DNA from: JAWXBA01 sp048499805
GTDB lineage: Bacteria > Gemmatimonadota > Gemmatimonadetes > Gemmatimonadales > GWC2-71-9
Direction of reading: 5' to 3'
DNA: 64,000 bases
NCBI GenBank assembly: GCA_048499805.1
Contig: JASNZF010000006.1
Span: 62,001 to 126,000 of the forward strand
This document shows, piece by piece, positions 35,190-44,837 of the stretch (within the stretch, counting starts at the first letter, position 1; every line of letters starts with the position of its first letter). A program made the translations under genes and the position numbers. The notes under the pieces are model-generated. The model ran no database searches. It worked only from the letters and a program-made list of their open reading frames with translations, and was not told the origin of the DNA.

Positions 35190-35450
35190 ATGGGCCGCAA
35201 TCCCGTGGTGGGCCGTCAGGGCCCCAAGTACCATGCGGCGGTGCTGCCGACCGAGCCCTCGAAGACGGGGCTCCAGGTCCGGCAGGTCCGCTCGACGATC
35301 GGCCACGCCGAGACGATGCGCCGGACGATGGCGTCGCTCGGCCTGCACCGCCACCAGCAGGTGGTGGTCGTCCCCGACAATCCGTCGGTGCGTGGCATGC
35401 TGTTCAAGGTGCGGCACCTGGTCGAGGTGTCGCCGGCTCAGGAGGCGTAA
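35190..35450 (+). CDS. rpmD: 50S ribosomal protein uL30
   Basis: 86 residues. The uL30 fold is GLQVRQVRSTIGHAETMRRTMASLGLHRHQQVVVVPDNPSVRGMLFKVRHLVEV. About 27 extra residues precede it (GRNPVVGRQGPKYHAAVLPTEPSK). It sits three bases after rpsE and one codon before the rplO GTG. Confidence 0.93.
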   Translation: MGRNPVVGRQGPKYHAAVLPTEPSKTGLQVRQVRSTIGHAETMRRTMASLGLHRHQQVVVVPDNPSVRGMLFKVRHLVEVSPAQEA

Positions 35451-35451
35451 C

Positions 35452-35919
35452 GTGGCACGCACCAAGGAACCCGAGGCTCCGATGATCACCCTGTCCAACC
35501 TCCGGCCGGCGGCGGGCTCCACCCGCCCGCGGAAGCGGATCGGGCGGGGACCGGGCAGCGGGACCGGCAAGACCTCCGGCAAGGGCCACAAGGGTCACAA
35601 GGCCCGGACCGGGGGCGGCACCAATCCCGGCTTCGAGGGTGGCCAGATGCCGATGTACCGGCGGCTGCCGAAGCGGGGCTTCACCAACCCGTTCAAGGTC
35701 ACGGCCCAGCCGGTCAACGTCGGCCGCCTCAAGGCCCTGGCCGGCACCGACGTGACGGCCGAGACGCTGCAGGAAGCGGGGCTGGTCAGCCGTCCCCGTG
35801 ATGCCATCAAGCTGCTGGGCATGGGCGAGGTGGACCGGGCCTACACCGTACGGGGCCTGACGGTGAGCGCCTCCGCGCGGGCCAAGGTCGAGGCGGCCGG
35901 CGGCCGCATCGAGGCCTAG
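35452..35919 (+). CDS. rplO: 50S ribosomal protein uL15
   Basis: 155 residues from GTG 35452, chosen because GGAGG ends six bases upstream. ATG 35482 (MITLSNLRPAAGS) would give the more usual N-terminus. Marks are RKRIGRGPGSGTGKTSGKGHKGHKAR, FEGGQMPMYRRLPKRGFTNPF and the C-terminal AKVEAAGGRIEA. Confidence 0.95.
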   Translation: MARTKEPEAPMITLSNLRPAAGSTRPRKRIGRGPGSGTGKTSGKGHKGHKARTGGGTNPGFEGGQMPMYRRLPKRGFTNPFKVTAQPVNVGRLKALAGTDVTAETLQEAGLVSRPRDAIKLLGMGEVDRAYTVRGLTVSASARAKVEAAGGRIEA

Positions 35920-37233
35920 GTGACGGCGCCAAGCGTACCGGGCTTCGGGATGGACGAGGAGCTCAAGAAGAAGCTGCTCGTCACCCTGATGGCGATCCTG
36001 ATCTACCGGATCGGCGCCCACATCACGGCGCCGGGCGTCAATGTCACCGCGCTGGCGGCGTTCATCTCGCAGTCGGCCGCCGCGGGGTTCTTCGGCCTCT
36101 ATGACACGCTGGGAGGCGGACTCTCCCGGGCGACGATCTTCGCGCTCGGGATCATGCCGTACATCTCGGCGTCGATCATCTTCCAGCTGGCCGGCGGCAT
36201 CGTGCCGACGGTCGGCAAGCTCCAGAAGGACGAGGAAGGTCGCAAGCGGTTGACCCAGTGGACCCGGTACACCACCGTCGGGATCTCGCTGGCCCAGGCC
36301 TACACCTTCGCCCTCTTCACGGAATCGATCCCGGGGGCGGTCGCGGCGCCGACCTTCTGGTCCCGGATGATCATGGTCATCACCCTGACCACCGGCGCCA
36401 TCTTCGTCATGTGGCTCGGTGAGCAGATCACCGAGCGCGGCATCGGGAACGGGATGAGCATCCTGATCACGGTCTCGATCCTCGAGGGGGTCTGGCCCGG
36501 CACGGTGCAGCTGATCACCTTCGTGAAGGACCGGATCGTCAGCCCGATCGGGGCCGTCTTCCTCGTGGCCACGATCGTCGCCTCGATGGCGGCGGTCACC
36601 GGGGTCACCATGGCCGCCCGCCGGATCCCGATCCAGATCCCCAGGAAGGTCATGGGGCGGGGCCGGATCCGCGAGGGCCAGAAGACCTTCATCCCGATCC
36701 GACTGCTGACGGCCAATGTCATGCCGATCATCTTCGCCCAGGCGATCATCATCGTGCCCGGCACCCTGGCGAGCTTCACCAACAACCCGCTGATGTCCGA
36801 CATCTCGAACTTCTTCGTGCCCGGCGGGTGGGCGTACAACATCATCTTCGCCGTCATGGTGGTGGCGTTCAGCTACTTCTATACCGCCATCATCTTCAAC
36901 TCGGTCGACATCTCCGAGAACCTGAAGAAGCAGGGCGGCTTCATTCCGGGGGTCAAGCCGGGTGCCGCCACCGCCGACTACATCGACAATGTTCTCGCGC
37001 GGATCACCCTGCCCGGTGCGCTGTTCCTGGCGATCATCTCGATCGTGCCGATCATCGTCTCCCAGCAGGTCGGCTTCGTGGCCCAGTTCGGCGGGACCTC
37101 GGTCCTGATCGTTGTCGGCGTCCTGCTCGACACGATGGCCCAGATCGAGCAGCACCGGACCCTGCGGAAGTACGACAGCTTCATGAAGTCGGGCCGCGTC
37201 AAGTTCCGCGGGCGGCAGCAACGGTACATCTAG
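35920..37233 (+). CDS. secY: Preprotein translocase subunit SecY
   Basis: 437 residues, ten membrane helices, the protein-conducting channel. Starts at GTG directly after the rplO stop (ATG 35950 is an alternative). Includes RIGAHITAPGVN, the plug region with GGGLSRATIFALGIMPYISASIIFQL, and the ribosome-binding cytoplasmic loops (ARRIPIQIPRKVMGRGRI). The heptamer repeat begins right after the stop. Confidence 0.97.
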   Translation: MTAPSVPGFGMDEELKKKLLVTLMAILIYRIGAHITAPGVNVTALAAFISQSAAAGFFGLYDTLGGGLSRATIFALGIMPYISASIIFQLAGGIVPTVGKLQKDEEGRKRLTQWTRYTTVGISLAQAYTFALFTESIPGAVAAPTFWSRMIMVITLTTGAIFVMWLGEQITERGIGNGMSILITVSILEGVWPGTVQLITFVKDRIVSPIGAVFLVATIVASMAAVTGVTMAARRIPIQIPRKVMGRGRIREGQKTFIPIRLLTANVMPIIFAQAIIIVPGTLASFTNNPLMSDISNFFVPGGWAYNIIFAVMVVAFSYFYTAIIFNSVDISENLKKQGGFIPGVKPGAATADYIDNVLARITLPGALFLAIISIVPIIVSQQVGFVAQFGGTSVLIVVGVLLDTMAQIEQHRTLRKYDSFMKSGRVKFRGRQQRYI

Positions 37234-37240
37234 GGGAGCG

Positions 37241-37353
37241 AGAAGAAAGAGGCGAGAAGGGAGAAGGGAGAAGGGGCAGCGGGGCGATCGGCCGGCCGGA
37301 GTTGCCGCCGCCCAGCCAGGCCGCACTTCTCCCTTCTCGCTTTTCGCTTCCCA
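37241..37353. repeat. Inverted pair of 7-bp repeats (AGAAGGG / CTTCTCC) between secY and adk
   Basis: Positions 37255-37275 hold three perfect AGAAGGG units, preceded in the same phase by AGAAGAA and AGAGGCG. After about 50 bp of unique sequence, 37326-37353 holds CTTCTCC, CTTCTCG, CTTTTCG, CTTCCCA of opposite polarity. The arms can pair. It is the same arrangement as at 798 and 4084, here inside an otherwise dense operon. Confidence 0.85.
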
Positions 37354-37376
37354 CTCGGCCCGGGAGGGACACCAAC

Positions 37377-37940
37377 ATGGATATCCTGCTGCTGGGCCCC
37401 CCGGGGGCCGGCAAGGGCACCCAGGGCGCCATCCTCGCCGAGCGACTGGGGCTCCCCAAGTTCGCCACCGGTGACCTGCTTCGCGAGGCGGTGCGGGCCG
37501 GCACCCCGCTAGGGCTCCAGGCCAAGGCCATCATGGAGACCGGGGGCCTCGTGAGCGACGACATCATCCTCGGGGTCGTTCGCGAGGAGCTGGGCCGGCC
37601 CGCCGCCGAGAATGGTGTGATCTTCGACGGGGTTGTCCGCACCATCCCGCAGGCCGAGGGGGTCTCGGCGATCCTCGCCGAGCGCGGGCGGCAGATGGAC
37701 CTGGTCCTCTTCTTCGACGTGAGTGACGCGGAGATCCTCGATCGGCTGGAGCGGCGGCGCGGCATCGAGGGGCGCGCCGACGACGATCCCGCCGCCGTCC
37801 AGCGTCGCCTGGCGGCCTACCGCGCCCAGACCGCCCCGGTCCTCGACTGGTACGAGGCGCGAGGTGGCGTCCGGCGGATCCCGGCCACCGGGACCGTACC
37901 GGACATCGCGGAAGCGGTGCGCCAGATCGTGGGCGGCTGA
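37377..37940 (+). CDS. adk: Adenylate kinase
   Basis: 187 residues, catalysing ATP + AMP to 2 ADP. P-loop GPPGAGKGTQ, AMP-site FATGDLLREAV and FDGVVRTIPQAE are present. The LID is the short form without zinc Cys (RRRGIEGRADDDPAAVQRRLAAYR). The ATG at MDILLLGPPGAGKG fits the family; GGGAGG lies upstream. It is the usual secY neighbour. Confidence 0.95.
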   Translation: MDILLLGPPGAGKGTQGAILAERLGLPKFATGDLLREAVRAGTPLGLQAKAIMETGGLVSDDIILGVVREELGRPAAENGVIFDGVVRTIPQAEGVSAILAERGRQMDLVLFFDVSDAEILDRLERRRGIEGRADDDPAAVQRRLAAYRAQTAPVLDWYEARGGVRRIPATGTVPDIAEAVRQIVGG

Positions 37941-37943
37941 ACC

Positions 37944-38699
37944 GTGGTGACCCTGAAGTCAGCCCGCGAGATCGAGGTCATGGCGCGGGCCGGGGGGATC
38001 GTCGGGGGCACCCTCGCCCTGATGGCGGAGATCCTCCAGCCCGGCATGACGACCGAGGACCTGGATGCCGCCGCCGAGACATTCATCCGCAGCCATCCCG
38101 GCGCCCGGCCGTCCTTCAAGGGGCTGTACGGCTTTCCCAAGACCCTCTGCACGTCGATCAACGAGGAGATTGTTCACGGCATTCCCTCCCGCAAGCGGAT
38201 CCTGCGGGAGGGCAGCATTGTCAGCGTGGATGTCGGGGTCTTCCTCGAGGGGTTGCATGCCGACAGTGCGGTGACGCTGGGCGTAGGTCCGATTGCCCCC
38301 GAGACCCAGCGGCTGCTCTCCGTGACCGATGCCTGCCTCGCCGCGGGAGTCGCTGCCGCGGTGATCGGCAACCACATCGGCGACATCGGGCATGCCGTCC
38401 AGGGCGTGGCCGAGACGGCCGGGTTCGGCGTTGTGCGGGAGCTGGTGGGACACGGCATCGGGGCGCAGTTCCACGAGGAGCCCCAGGTGCCCAACCACGG
38501 CAAGCCCAAGCGGGGCCCCCGCCTGGTGGAGGGAATGACCCTCGCGATCGAGCCGATGATCACCGCCGGACACTATACCACCAAGACGCTGGCCGATCGG
38601 TGGACCGTGGTCACCGCCGATGGCTCGCTCTCGGCGCACTTCGAGCACACCGTGGCGATCACCAAGGATGGGCCTCGGATCCTCACCGGAAGGCCCTGA
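37944..38699 (+). CDS. map: Methionine aminopeptidase, type I
   Basis: 251 residues. It removes the initiator Met from new proteins. Metal ligands are visible in VSVDVGVFLEGLHADSA, VGHGIG, AIEPMIT and FEHTVAIT. Starts at GTG three bases after adk. In many bacteria infA-rpmJ-rpsM-rpsK-rpsD-rpoA-rplQ would follow; here the cluster ends with map. Confidence 0.96.
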   Translation: MVTLKSAREIEVMARAGGIVGGTLALMAEILQPGMTTEDLDAAAETFIRSHPGARPSFKGLYGFPKTLCTSINEEIVHGIPSRKRILREGSIVSVDVGVFLEGLHADSAVTLGVGPIAPETQRLLSVTDACLAAGVAAAVIGNHIGDIGHAVQGVAETAGFGVVRELVGHGIGAQFHEEPQVPNHGKPKRGPRLVEGMTLAIEPMITAGHYTTKTLADRWTVVTADGSLSAHFEHTVAITKDGPRILTGRP

Positions 38700-38760
38700 C
38701 CCGATCGCCCGGTCGCCTGCCTGCCCCCGCTGCCGGTTCCCCCTCCTAGCACCCTGCCCC

Positions 38761-38809
38761 CTTCTCCCTTCTCCCTTCTCCCTTCTCACCTCTTACCTCT
38801 CACCTCTCC
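38761..38809. repeat. Heptamer array CTTCTCC / CCTCTYA at the end of suhB
   Basis: Seven units in exact 7-bp phase: CTTCTCC three times, then CTTCTCA, CCTCTTA, CCTCTCA, CCTCTCC (38761-38809). The last units overlap the final codons and stop of suhB on the minus strand. The two unit types are the complements of the families at 37255 and 4084, joined here in one array. Confidence 0.85.
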
Positions 38810-39591
38810 TCCCGCACCACCCCCAGCAACCACTCATGCATCCACGGATTGCCCGCCACCAGCCCAGTGTGCCGCAGTCCCGGGTCCTCCCCCGCCAGGT
38901 CGGTGACCACTCCGCCAGCCTCGCGCACCAGCAGGGTTCCGGCGGCAGTGTCCCAGGGGGCCAGCACCAGTTCCCAGAACCCGTCGAACCGTCCCGCGGC
39001 GACATCGGCCAGGTCGAGTGCCGCGGATCCGGCGCGCCGGACGCCGCTGGTGCTCCGCATGACCGTCGCGAACTGCCGCTGGTAGCGGTCCAGCGCATCC
39101 AGCTGCTTGAACGGGAACCCGGTGCCGATCAGGGCGAAACCGGGATCGCGGGTGTCCGAGACGCGGAGGGGGACGCCGTCCATGGTGGTGCCGGCGCCGC
39201 GAGCCGCCCGGAAGACGGTGCCCAGCGGGACGTGCAGGACGACTCCGGCTTCCAGGACGCCGTCAACCGCCGCGGCGATCGACACGGCGTAGTGCGGGTA
39301 TCGGTGGAGGAAATTGGTCGTGCCGTCGAGCGGGTCGATGACCCAGACCAGCCCATCGGTCGCGGCGCCCGGGGAAAGCTCCTCGCCGAGGACCCGTGAC
39401 GCCGGTGCCGCCTCCAGGAGGTGCTCGGCGATCATCGCCTCGGCGGTACGGTCCACCTCGGTGACGAAGTCGTGGTGACCCTTCGCCTTCCATGCGGTGG
39501 GGGCTTCGGGCGGGCGGGCGGTCCGCAACCAGTCCGCGGCACGCCGCGCCGCCGCCTCCGCGAGGTCGGGTAAGTCCAAGGGGGAGTTCAT
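38800..39591 (-). CDS. suhB: Inositol monophosphatase family protein
   Basis: 263 residues. Metal-binding motifs of the family are present: GEELSPG, WVIDPLDGTTNFLH and, late, LAPWDTAAGTLLVREAGG. It hydrolyses inositol-1-phosphate or a related sugar phosphate. SuhB also modulates rRNA transcription in E. coli, which would fit this neighbourhood but is not shown. The start at MNSPLDLPDL is preferred over an upstream frame that overlaps trpS. The last codons lie in the heptamer repeat. Confidence 0.92.
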   Translation of the reverse strand: MNSPLDLPDLAEAAARRAADWLRTARPPEAPTAWKAKGHHDFVTEVDRTAEAMIAEHLLEAAPASRVLGEELSPGAATDGLVWVIDPLDGTTNFLHRYPHYAVSIAAAVDGVLEAGVVLHVPLGTVFRAARGAGTTMDGVPLRVSDTRDPGFALIGTGFPFKQLDALDRYQRQFATVMRSTSGVRRAGSAALDLADVAAGRFDGFWELVLAPWDTAAGTLLVREAGGVVTDLAGEDPGLRHTGLVAGNPWMHEWLLGVVREER

Positions 39592-39627
39592 CTTGCTGGC
39601 ATCGGGCGGGCCCGCTAGCTTGAGGGA

Positions 39628-40623
39628 ATGTCCAGAATCTTCAGCGGTATCCAGCCGACCGGCGAGCCCCACATCGGCAACTGGCTCGGTGCGATCCGCA
39701 ACTGGGTCGAACTCCAGCACCAGCACGAGAGCATCTTCTGCGTCGTCGACCTCCACGCCATCACGGGGGCGGCGAGCGCCGGCACGCTGGCCGCCCGGAC
39801 CCGCGAGATGGCGCTCTCACTCCTCGCCTCCGGAATCGACCCCGACCGCGCCGTGCTGTTCGTCCAGTCGCACGTGCCGGAGCACGCGCGACTCCAGTGG
39901 CTGCTGACCTCCGTCACCCCGCTCGGCGAGCTGGAGCGGATGACGCAGTTCAAAGATAAGGCGCAGCGGGTGGAGAGCATCCCCGCGGGCCTGCTCTGCT
40001 ACCCGATCCTGCAGGCGGCGGACATCCTGCTTTACCTGGCCGACCTGGTGCCGGTCGGCGAGGACCAGGTCCAGCACCTCGAACTGACCCGGGAGATCGC
40101 CCGGCGGTGGAATGCCGAATATGCGCCGGAGCCGGGATACCTGCCCGAGCCTCAGGCCTTGCTGACCCCGGCGCGACGGATCCTGGGGCTGGACGGGCAG
40201 GCCAAGATGTCGAAGAGCCTCGGCAACACCGTCGGGATCCTCGAGGAGCCGGACCAGGTCTGGCAGAAGCTTCGGCCCGCGATGACCGATCCCGCGCGGA
40301 AGACCCGGAAGGACCCGGGCAATCCCGAGGTGTGCAACATCTACTCGCTGCACCGGCATTTCTCCCCGGAGCCGGTCCAGGAAGAGGTGGCGCGCCAGTG
40401 CCGGAGTGCCGGGTGGGGCTGCCTCGACTGCAAGCGGGTGCTGGCGGACAACATGGAATTGCACCTGGGGCCGATCCGGCGCCGGGCCGAGCAGTTGCGG
40501 GCGACGCCGGGCCAGGTCGAGGACCTGCTGGCGGATGGCGCCCGGCGCGCCCGTGGCATCGCCCGGGAGACGATTGCGGCAGTCGAACATCGGATGGGCT
40601 TCTTGCCCGCGAAGGGGGACTGA
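39628..40623 (+). CDS. trpS: Tryptophanyl-tRNA synthetase
   Basis: 331 residues, class I synthetase. GIQPTGEPHIGNWLGAI is the HIGH region, GEDQVQHLELTREIARR binds tryptophan/ATP, and KMSKS lies in GLDGQAKMSKSLGN. It is divergent from suhB with a 36-bp gap. The stop overlaps the next gene start (TGATG). Confidence 0.97.
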   Translation: MSRIFSGIQPTGEPHIGNWLGAIRNWVELQHQHESIFCVVDLHAITGAASAGTLAARTREMALSLLASGIDPDRAVLFVQSHVPEHARLQWLLTSVTPLGELERMTQFKDKAQRVESIPAGLLCYPILQAADILLYLADLVPVGEDQVQHLELTREIARRWNAEYAPEPGYLPEPQALLTPARRILGLDGQAKMSKSLGNTVGILEEPDQVWQKLRPAMTDPARKTRKDPGNPEVCNIYSLHRHFSPEPVQEEVARQCRSAGWGCLDCKRVLADNMELHLGPIRRRAEQLRATPGQVEDLLADGARRARGIARETIAAVEHRMGFLPAKGD

Positions 40624-41675
40624 TGGCTGGCGCCTCGATGGAGAAGATCATCAAGGCCGCGGTGGACCGCGGCGCGACCGACCTCCACATCAAGGCCGGG
40701 GACGTCTTCAAGGCCAGGGTCAATGGTCGCCTGGTCCCGCTGACCAAGCAGCGGCTGACCCCGGACCAGACCCGGGCCATCGCGTCCCGGCTCATGAGCA
40801 GCGAGCGCGACCGCAGCCGGCTCGAGGCACTGCGCGACTTCGATTGCTCCTGGGGCATGGCCGGGGTGGGCCGGTTTCGGGTCAACATCCTGCGCCAGCG
40901 CTCGTCGTTCATGATCGTGATGCGGGTCCTCCCCTTCACCATCCCCACCCTCGAGGGACTCAACCTCCCCGAGGCGCTCGGTGCGATCGCGGAAGGCCCG
41001 ACCGGGCTGGTCCTGGTGGCCGGTGTGAGTGGCAGCGGCAAGAGCTCCGCGGTCGCGGCCATGCTCCACCATATCAACCAGCACCAGGCGCGGCACATCG
41101 TCACGATCGAGGATCCGATCGAGATGCTCCATCGCGACCTCAGCAGCTCCATCACCCAGCGGGAAGTCGGGGTGGACACCGACTCGGCCACGGTCGGGAT
41201 CCAGGCCGCCCTGCGGCAGGATCCGGACGTGATCTTCGTGAGCGACCTCTCCGACCCCGTGGCGATGGACACCGCCCTCAAGGCCGCCGAGTCCGGTCAC
41301 CTCGTCCTGGCCACGATGCCCACCCCCGATGTCGTCTCGACCATCCGTCAGGTGCTCACGACGCTCCCCCGTGAGGAACTCGAGATCGGCCGGGTGCGGT
41401 TCTCCGAGGCGCTCCAGGCGGTCATTGCCCTCCAGCTGCTCCCGCCGGCCGAGGGGGAGCGCCGGGTGCCGGCAGTGGAGATCCTGCTGGCGACCGACGA
41501 GGTCCGCGAGATGCTCAAGGGCGCCATCGATGGCGAGGCACTGCGGAAGGTCATGCAGAAGGGCGGCAACACCGGCATGGTGACCTTTGCCAAGAGCCTG
41601 AAGGAACTCGTCTCGGCGGGGCGGATCACCGCCGAAACCGCCAAGGCCATGACCCGGGAGAGCCGGGGCAATTGA
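40623..41675 (+). CDS. PilT-like twitching-motility ATPase with altered motifs
   Basis: 350 residues. The N-terminal PAS-like part DLHIKAGDVFKARVNGRLVPL and the RecA-like part match PilT/PilU. Walker A is GVSGSGKSS (about residue 135). The Walker B/Asp box reads DPDVIFVSDLSD where PilT usually has DPDVILVGEMRD, and the His box reads ESGHLVLATMPT where PilT has TGHLVFGTLHT, so the catalytic Glu and a conserved His are replaced. It probably belongs with the type IV pilus genes at 43-47 kb, but activity may differ from true PilT. The start overlaps trpS; a hairpin and a T-run follow. Confidence 0.85.
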   Translation: MAGASMEKIIKAAVDRGATDLHIKAGDVFKARVNGRLVPLTKQRLTPDQTRAIASRLMSSERDRSRLEALRDFDCSWGMAGVGRFRVNILRQRSSFMIVMRVLPFTIPTLEGLNLPEALGAIAEGPTGLVLVAGVSGSGKSSAVAAMLHHINQHQARHIVTIEDPIEMLHRDLSSSITQREVGVDTDSATVGIQAALRQDPDVIFVSDLSDPVAMDTALKAAESGHLVLATMPTPDVVSTIRQVLTTLPREELEIGRVRFSEALQAVIALQLLPPAEGERRVPAVEILLATDEVREMLKGAIDGEALRKVMQKGGNTGMVTFAKSLKELVSAGRITAETAKAMTRESRGN

Positions 41676-41700
41676 ACTTTGCCTGCCGGGGGAGTATCCT
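41672..41700 (+). promoter_or_regulatory. Candidate purA promoter
   Basis: TTGAAC (41672-41677), 17 bp, TATCCT (41695-41700), four of six consensus matches each. It overlaps the stop of the PilT-like gene and lies 59 bp before purA. A terminator-like hairpin sits between it and purA. Confidence 0.45.
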
Positions 41701-41715
41701 TGGCGGGACCTGAGG

Positions 41716-41737
41716 CGGCCCCGTGAGGGGCCGTTTT
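41716..41737 (+). terminator. Intrinsic terminator between the PilT-like gene and purA
   Basis: CGGCCCC (41716-41722), loop GTGA, GGGGCCG (41727-41733), then TTTT (41734-41737). It is the clearest factor-independent terminator shape in the window. It closes the trpS-PilT-like unit, or acts as a leader attenuator if the promoter at 41672 is used. Confidence 0.75.
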
Positions 41738-41758
41738 GCTGCCTGCCAAGGAGGGTGG

Positions 41759-43039
<1,281 letters not shown>

Positions 43040-43047
43040 GCCCTGGC

Positions 43048-44808
43048 CTAGTTCTGGTAGGCCGCGAACCAGGCCGCGACATTGAAGCCCACGGGATTCA
43101 ACTCGTAGACCCGGTTGCGGGCGAAGTGCCCCGTGGTGGGGAAGTACGGGGGTGGGTCGCTGTAGGCGCAGGCGTTGTAGTCGTATCGCTTGAGGTTGCC
43201 GGTGCCGGCCGTCGTGCCGACCGGGCCCCGCTGGCGCTGGATGATGCCCCCCGTGAGCTGGAGGCAGCCGCGCCCCCAGTTGGTCGTGCTGCACGCCTCA
43301 CGGTTCGTGGGGCCGGTGTTGTGGTTCTGTACCCGGAACACGTTGAGGGTGAGCACCACGGCATGGACGATCTCGTCCTGGTTGCCGACGGGTCGCATCG
43401 TCTTGTAGGTGCTGCCCTGCACGTTCACCGGGGCATTGATCAGGTTGTCCGCCACGATGACGTCCCCGCCCGCCACCAGGCCGAGGATGTCGTCACAGAC
43501 CCCGACGGAGGGATCGGTCGCCTGCTTCACGTTGTCCGCCAGGATGATGTCGCTGGTGGCGGCGACCGTCAGGCGGCTGCGCACCAGTCCGCTGATCGCG
43601 ACCTTCCCGTCCACATAGACGACCCCCTTGAAGTTCGGGTTGAGCGCCCGGGTGATCGGGTGCAGGTAGCCCGCTTCCGCACCCCTCGCCGCCACCAGGC
43701 GCGGGTCGATCGCCCCCGTCCACGGCTGCCACGCCCCCAGGCCGCCAGGGGTGCTGGCGGTGAACCCGTTCGTGAGGGTGTTGTCCCCCCCGAGATAGCA
43801 CCGCGCGGTGTTGTCATTGAGGGAGGCCTGCTTGGAGTGCCCGCCGCTGTTGGGGTGGGCGTTCGTGGGGATGAAGTTGGCCGGGGTGCCGTGCGCCCCG
43901 AGCCCCTGCTTGATGTCGCCGCAGTTGATGCTGGTCAGGATGTTGGCCGGCCGGGCCGCCACGACGTAGTCCTCGTTCCCGGCGGTCGCCTGATAGACCT
44001 TCAGGAACCCCTCGTCCGGGTCGGTGGTGTCCCCATCCCCGTTGAGGTCCACGGCCACGAACTCGATCCGGGTCCGGGCCTCCCCCGTCGCCCCCGCCGT
44101 CGAGCCCGCGAAGCTCATCCCCCCGAGCGCGGCCTGCGCCTGGAGCTTGGTCAGCGCGGTTACCGTGGGGAGGGGGATCGGGCTGACGTTGGTCTGGTAG
44201 CCCACGTCGAAGATCGCGTAGCCGGCGCCGGTGATCGTGCCCGCGGTGCGCACGGCATCCCAGAACCGGGCCCCTGAGGAGTAGATGCAGAGGTCGTCGT
44301 TCGAGTGCACCGGGCCGAAGATCTGGTCGCCACCGCCGAAGCAGATCCCCGAGGGCTCGAAATCGGTGAAGTAGGCGTACTTGGCGAAGCTCTCCTGGTT
44401 GATCTCCCGGCGCCGGATGACCTGGACGCCCTGCTGGTCCCGGGCCAGGCTGATGACGCTCCCGAAGATCCCGTACTGGCCGGACGACACCCCGCTCGGG
44501 CCGGCCCACGTCCACCGGAGCACCCCGGGGATGACCGTGCCCGCCGCATCCCGGACCGGCACGCCGTTCTCGAGGGTCACGTAATTGCTGTCGGGGTAGA
44601 GGCCCGGGGTGCCATTGAGGAGGCTGCGGGCTTCCTCGAGGCCGGCGAGGGCTGCGGCATCGACGACCGAGAGCCGCTCGGAGTAGCGGCGGATCAGGCC
44701 CGCGTTCATGGCCACCATCGAGGCGCCCACCAGCAGGGCGCTGAGGGCCAGCGCGAGGAGCAGCACCATCACGAGGGCGATGCCGCGCTCATTGTCGGGG
44801 AGGGTCAT
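43048..44808 (-). CDS. PilX-like pilus assembly protein (DUF4900-like)
   Basis: 586 residues. It begins MTLPDNERGIALVMVLLLALALSAL, a type IV prepilin-like or PilX-like hydrophobic N-terminal helix after NERG. A long extracytoplasmic part follows with HSNDDLCIYSSG, GVVYVDGKVAISG and ILADNV, as in proteins that carry a DUF4900-type region. It is the last gene of the minor-pilin operon. The longer upstream frame overlaps pilW and was rejected. Its role is probably pilus initiation or surface presentation. Confidence 0.75.
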   Translation of the reverse strand: MTLPDNERGIALVMVLLLALALSALLVGASMVAMNAGLIRRYSERLSVVDAAALAGLEEARSLLNGTPGLYPDSNYVTLENGVPVRDAAGTVIPGVLRWTWAGPSGVSSGQYGIFGSVISLARDQQGVQVIRRREINQESFAKYAYFTDFEPSGICFGGGDQIFGPVHSNDDLCIYSSGARFWDAVRTAGTITGAGYAIFDVGYQTNVSPIPLPTVTALTKLQAQAALGGMSFAGSTAGATGEARTRIEFVAVDLNGDGDTTDPDEGFLKVYQATAGNEDYVVAARPANILTSINCGDIKQGLGAHGTPANFIPTNAHPNSGGHSKQASLNDNTARCYLGGDNTLTNGFTASTPGGLGAWQPWTGAIDPRLVAARGAEAGYLHPITRALNPNFKGVVYVDGKVAISGLVRSRLTVAATSDIILADNVKQATDPSVGVCDDILGLVAGGDVIVADNLINAPVNVQGSTYKTMRPVGNQDEIVHAVVLTLNVFRVQNHNTGPTNREACSTTNWGRGCLQLTGGIIQRQRGPVGTTAGTGNLKRYDYNACAYSDPPPYFPTTGHFARNRVYELNPVGFNVAAWFAAYQN

Positions 44809-44837
44809 GGGGCGTGCTCCGGGCGCGGAGGCGGGGG

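Noticed and set aside
38700..38800. Hidden infA or rpmJ after map
   Set aside because: No frame encodes the infA start or the rpmJ Cys/His pattern; the sequence is C-rich spacer and heptamer repeat.
41711..41740. Riboswitch in the purA leader
   Set aside because: The region is a simple 7-bp stem, GTGA loop and T-run; there is no room for a purine aptamer.
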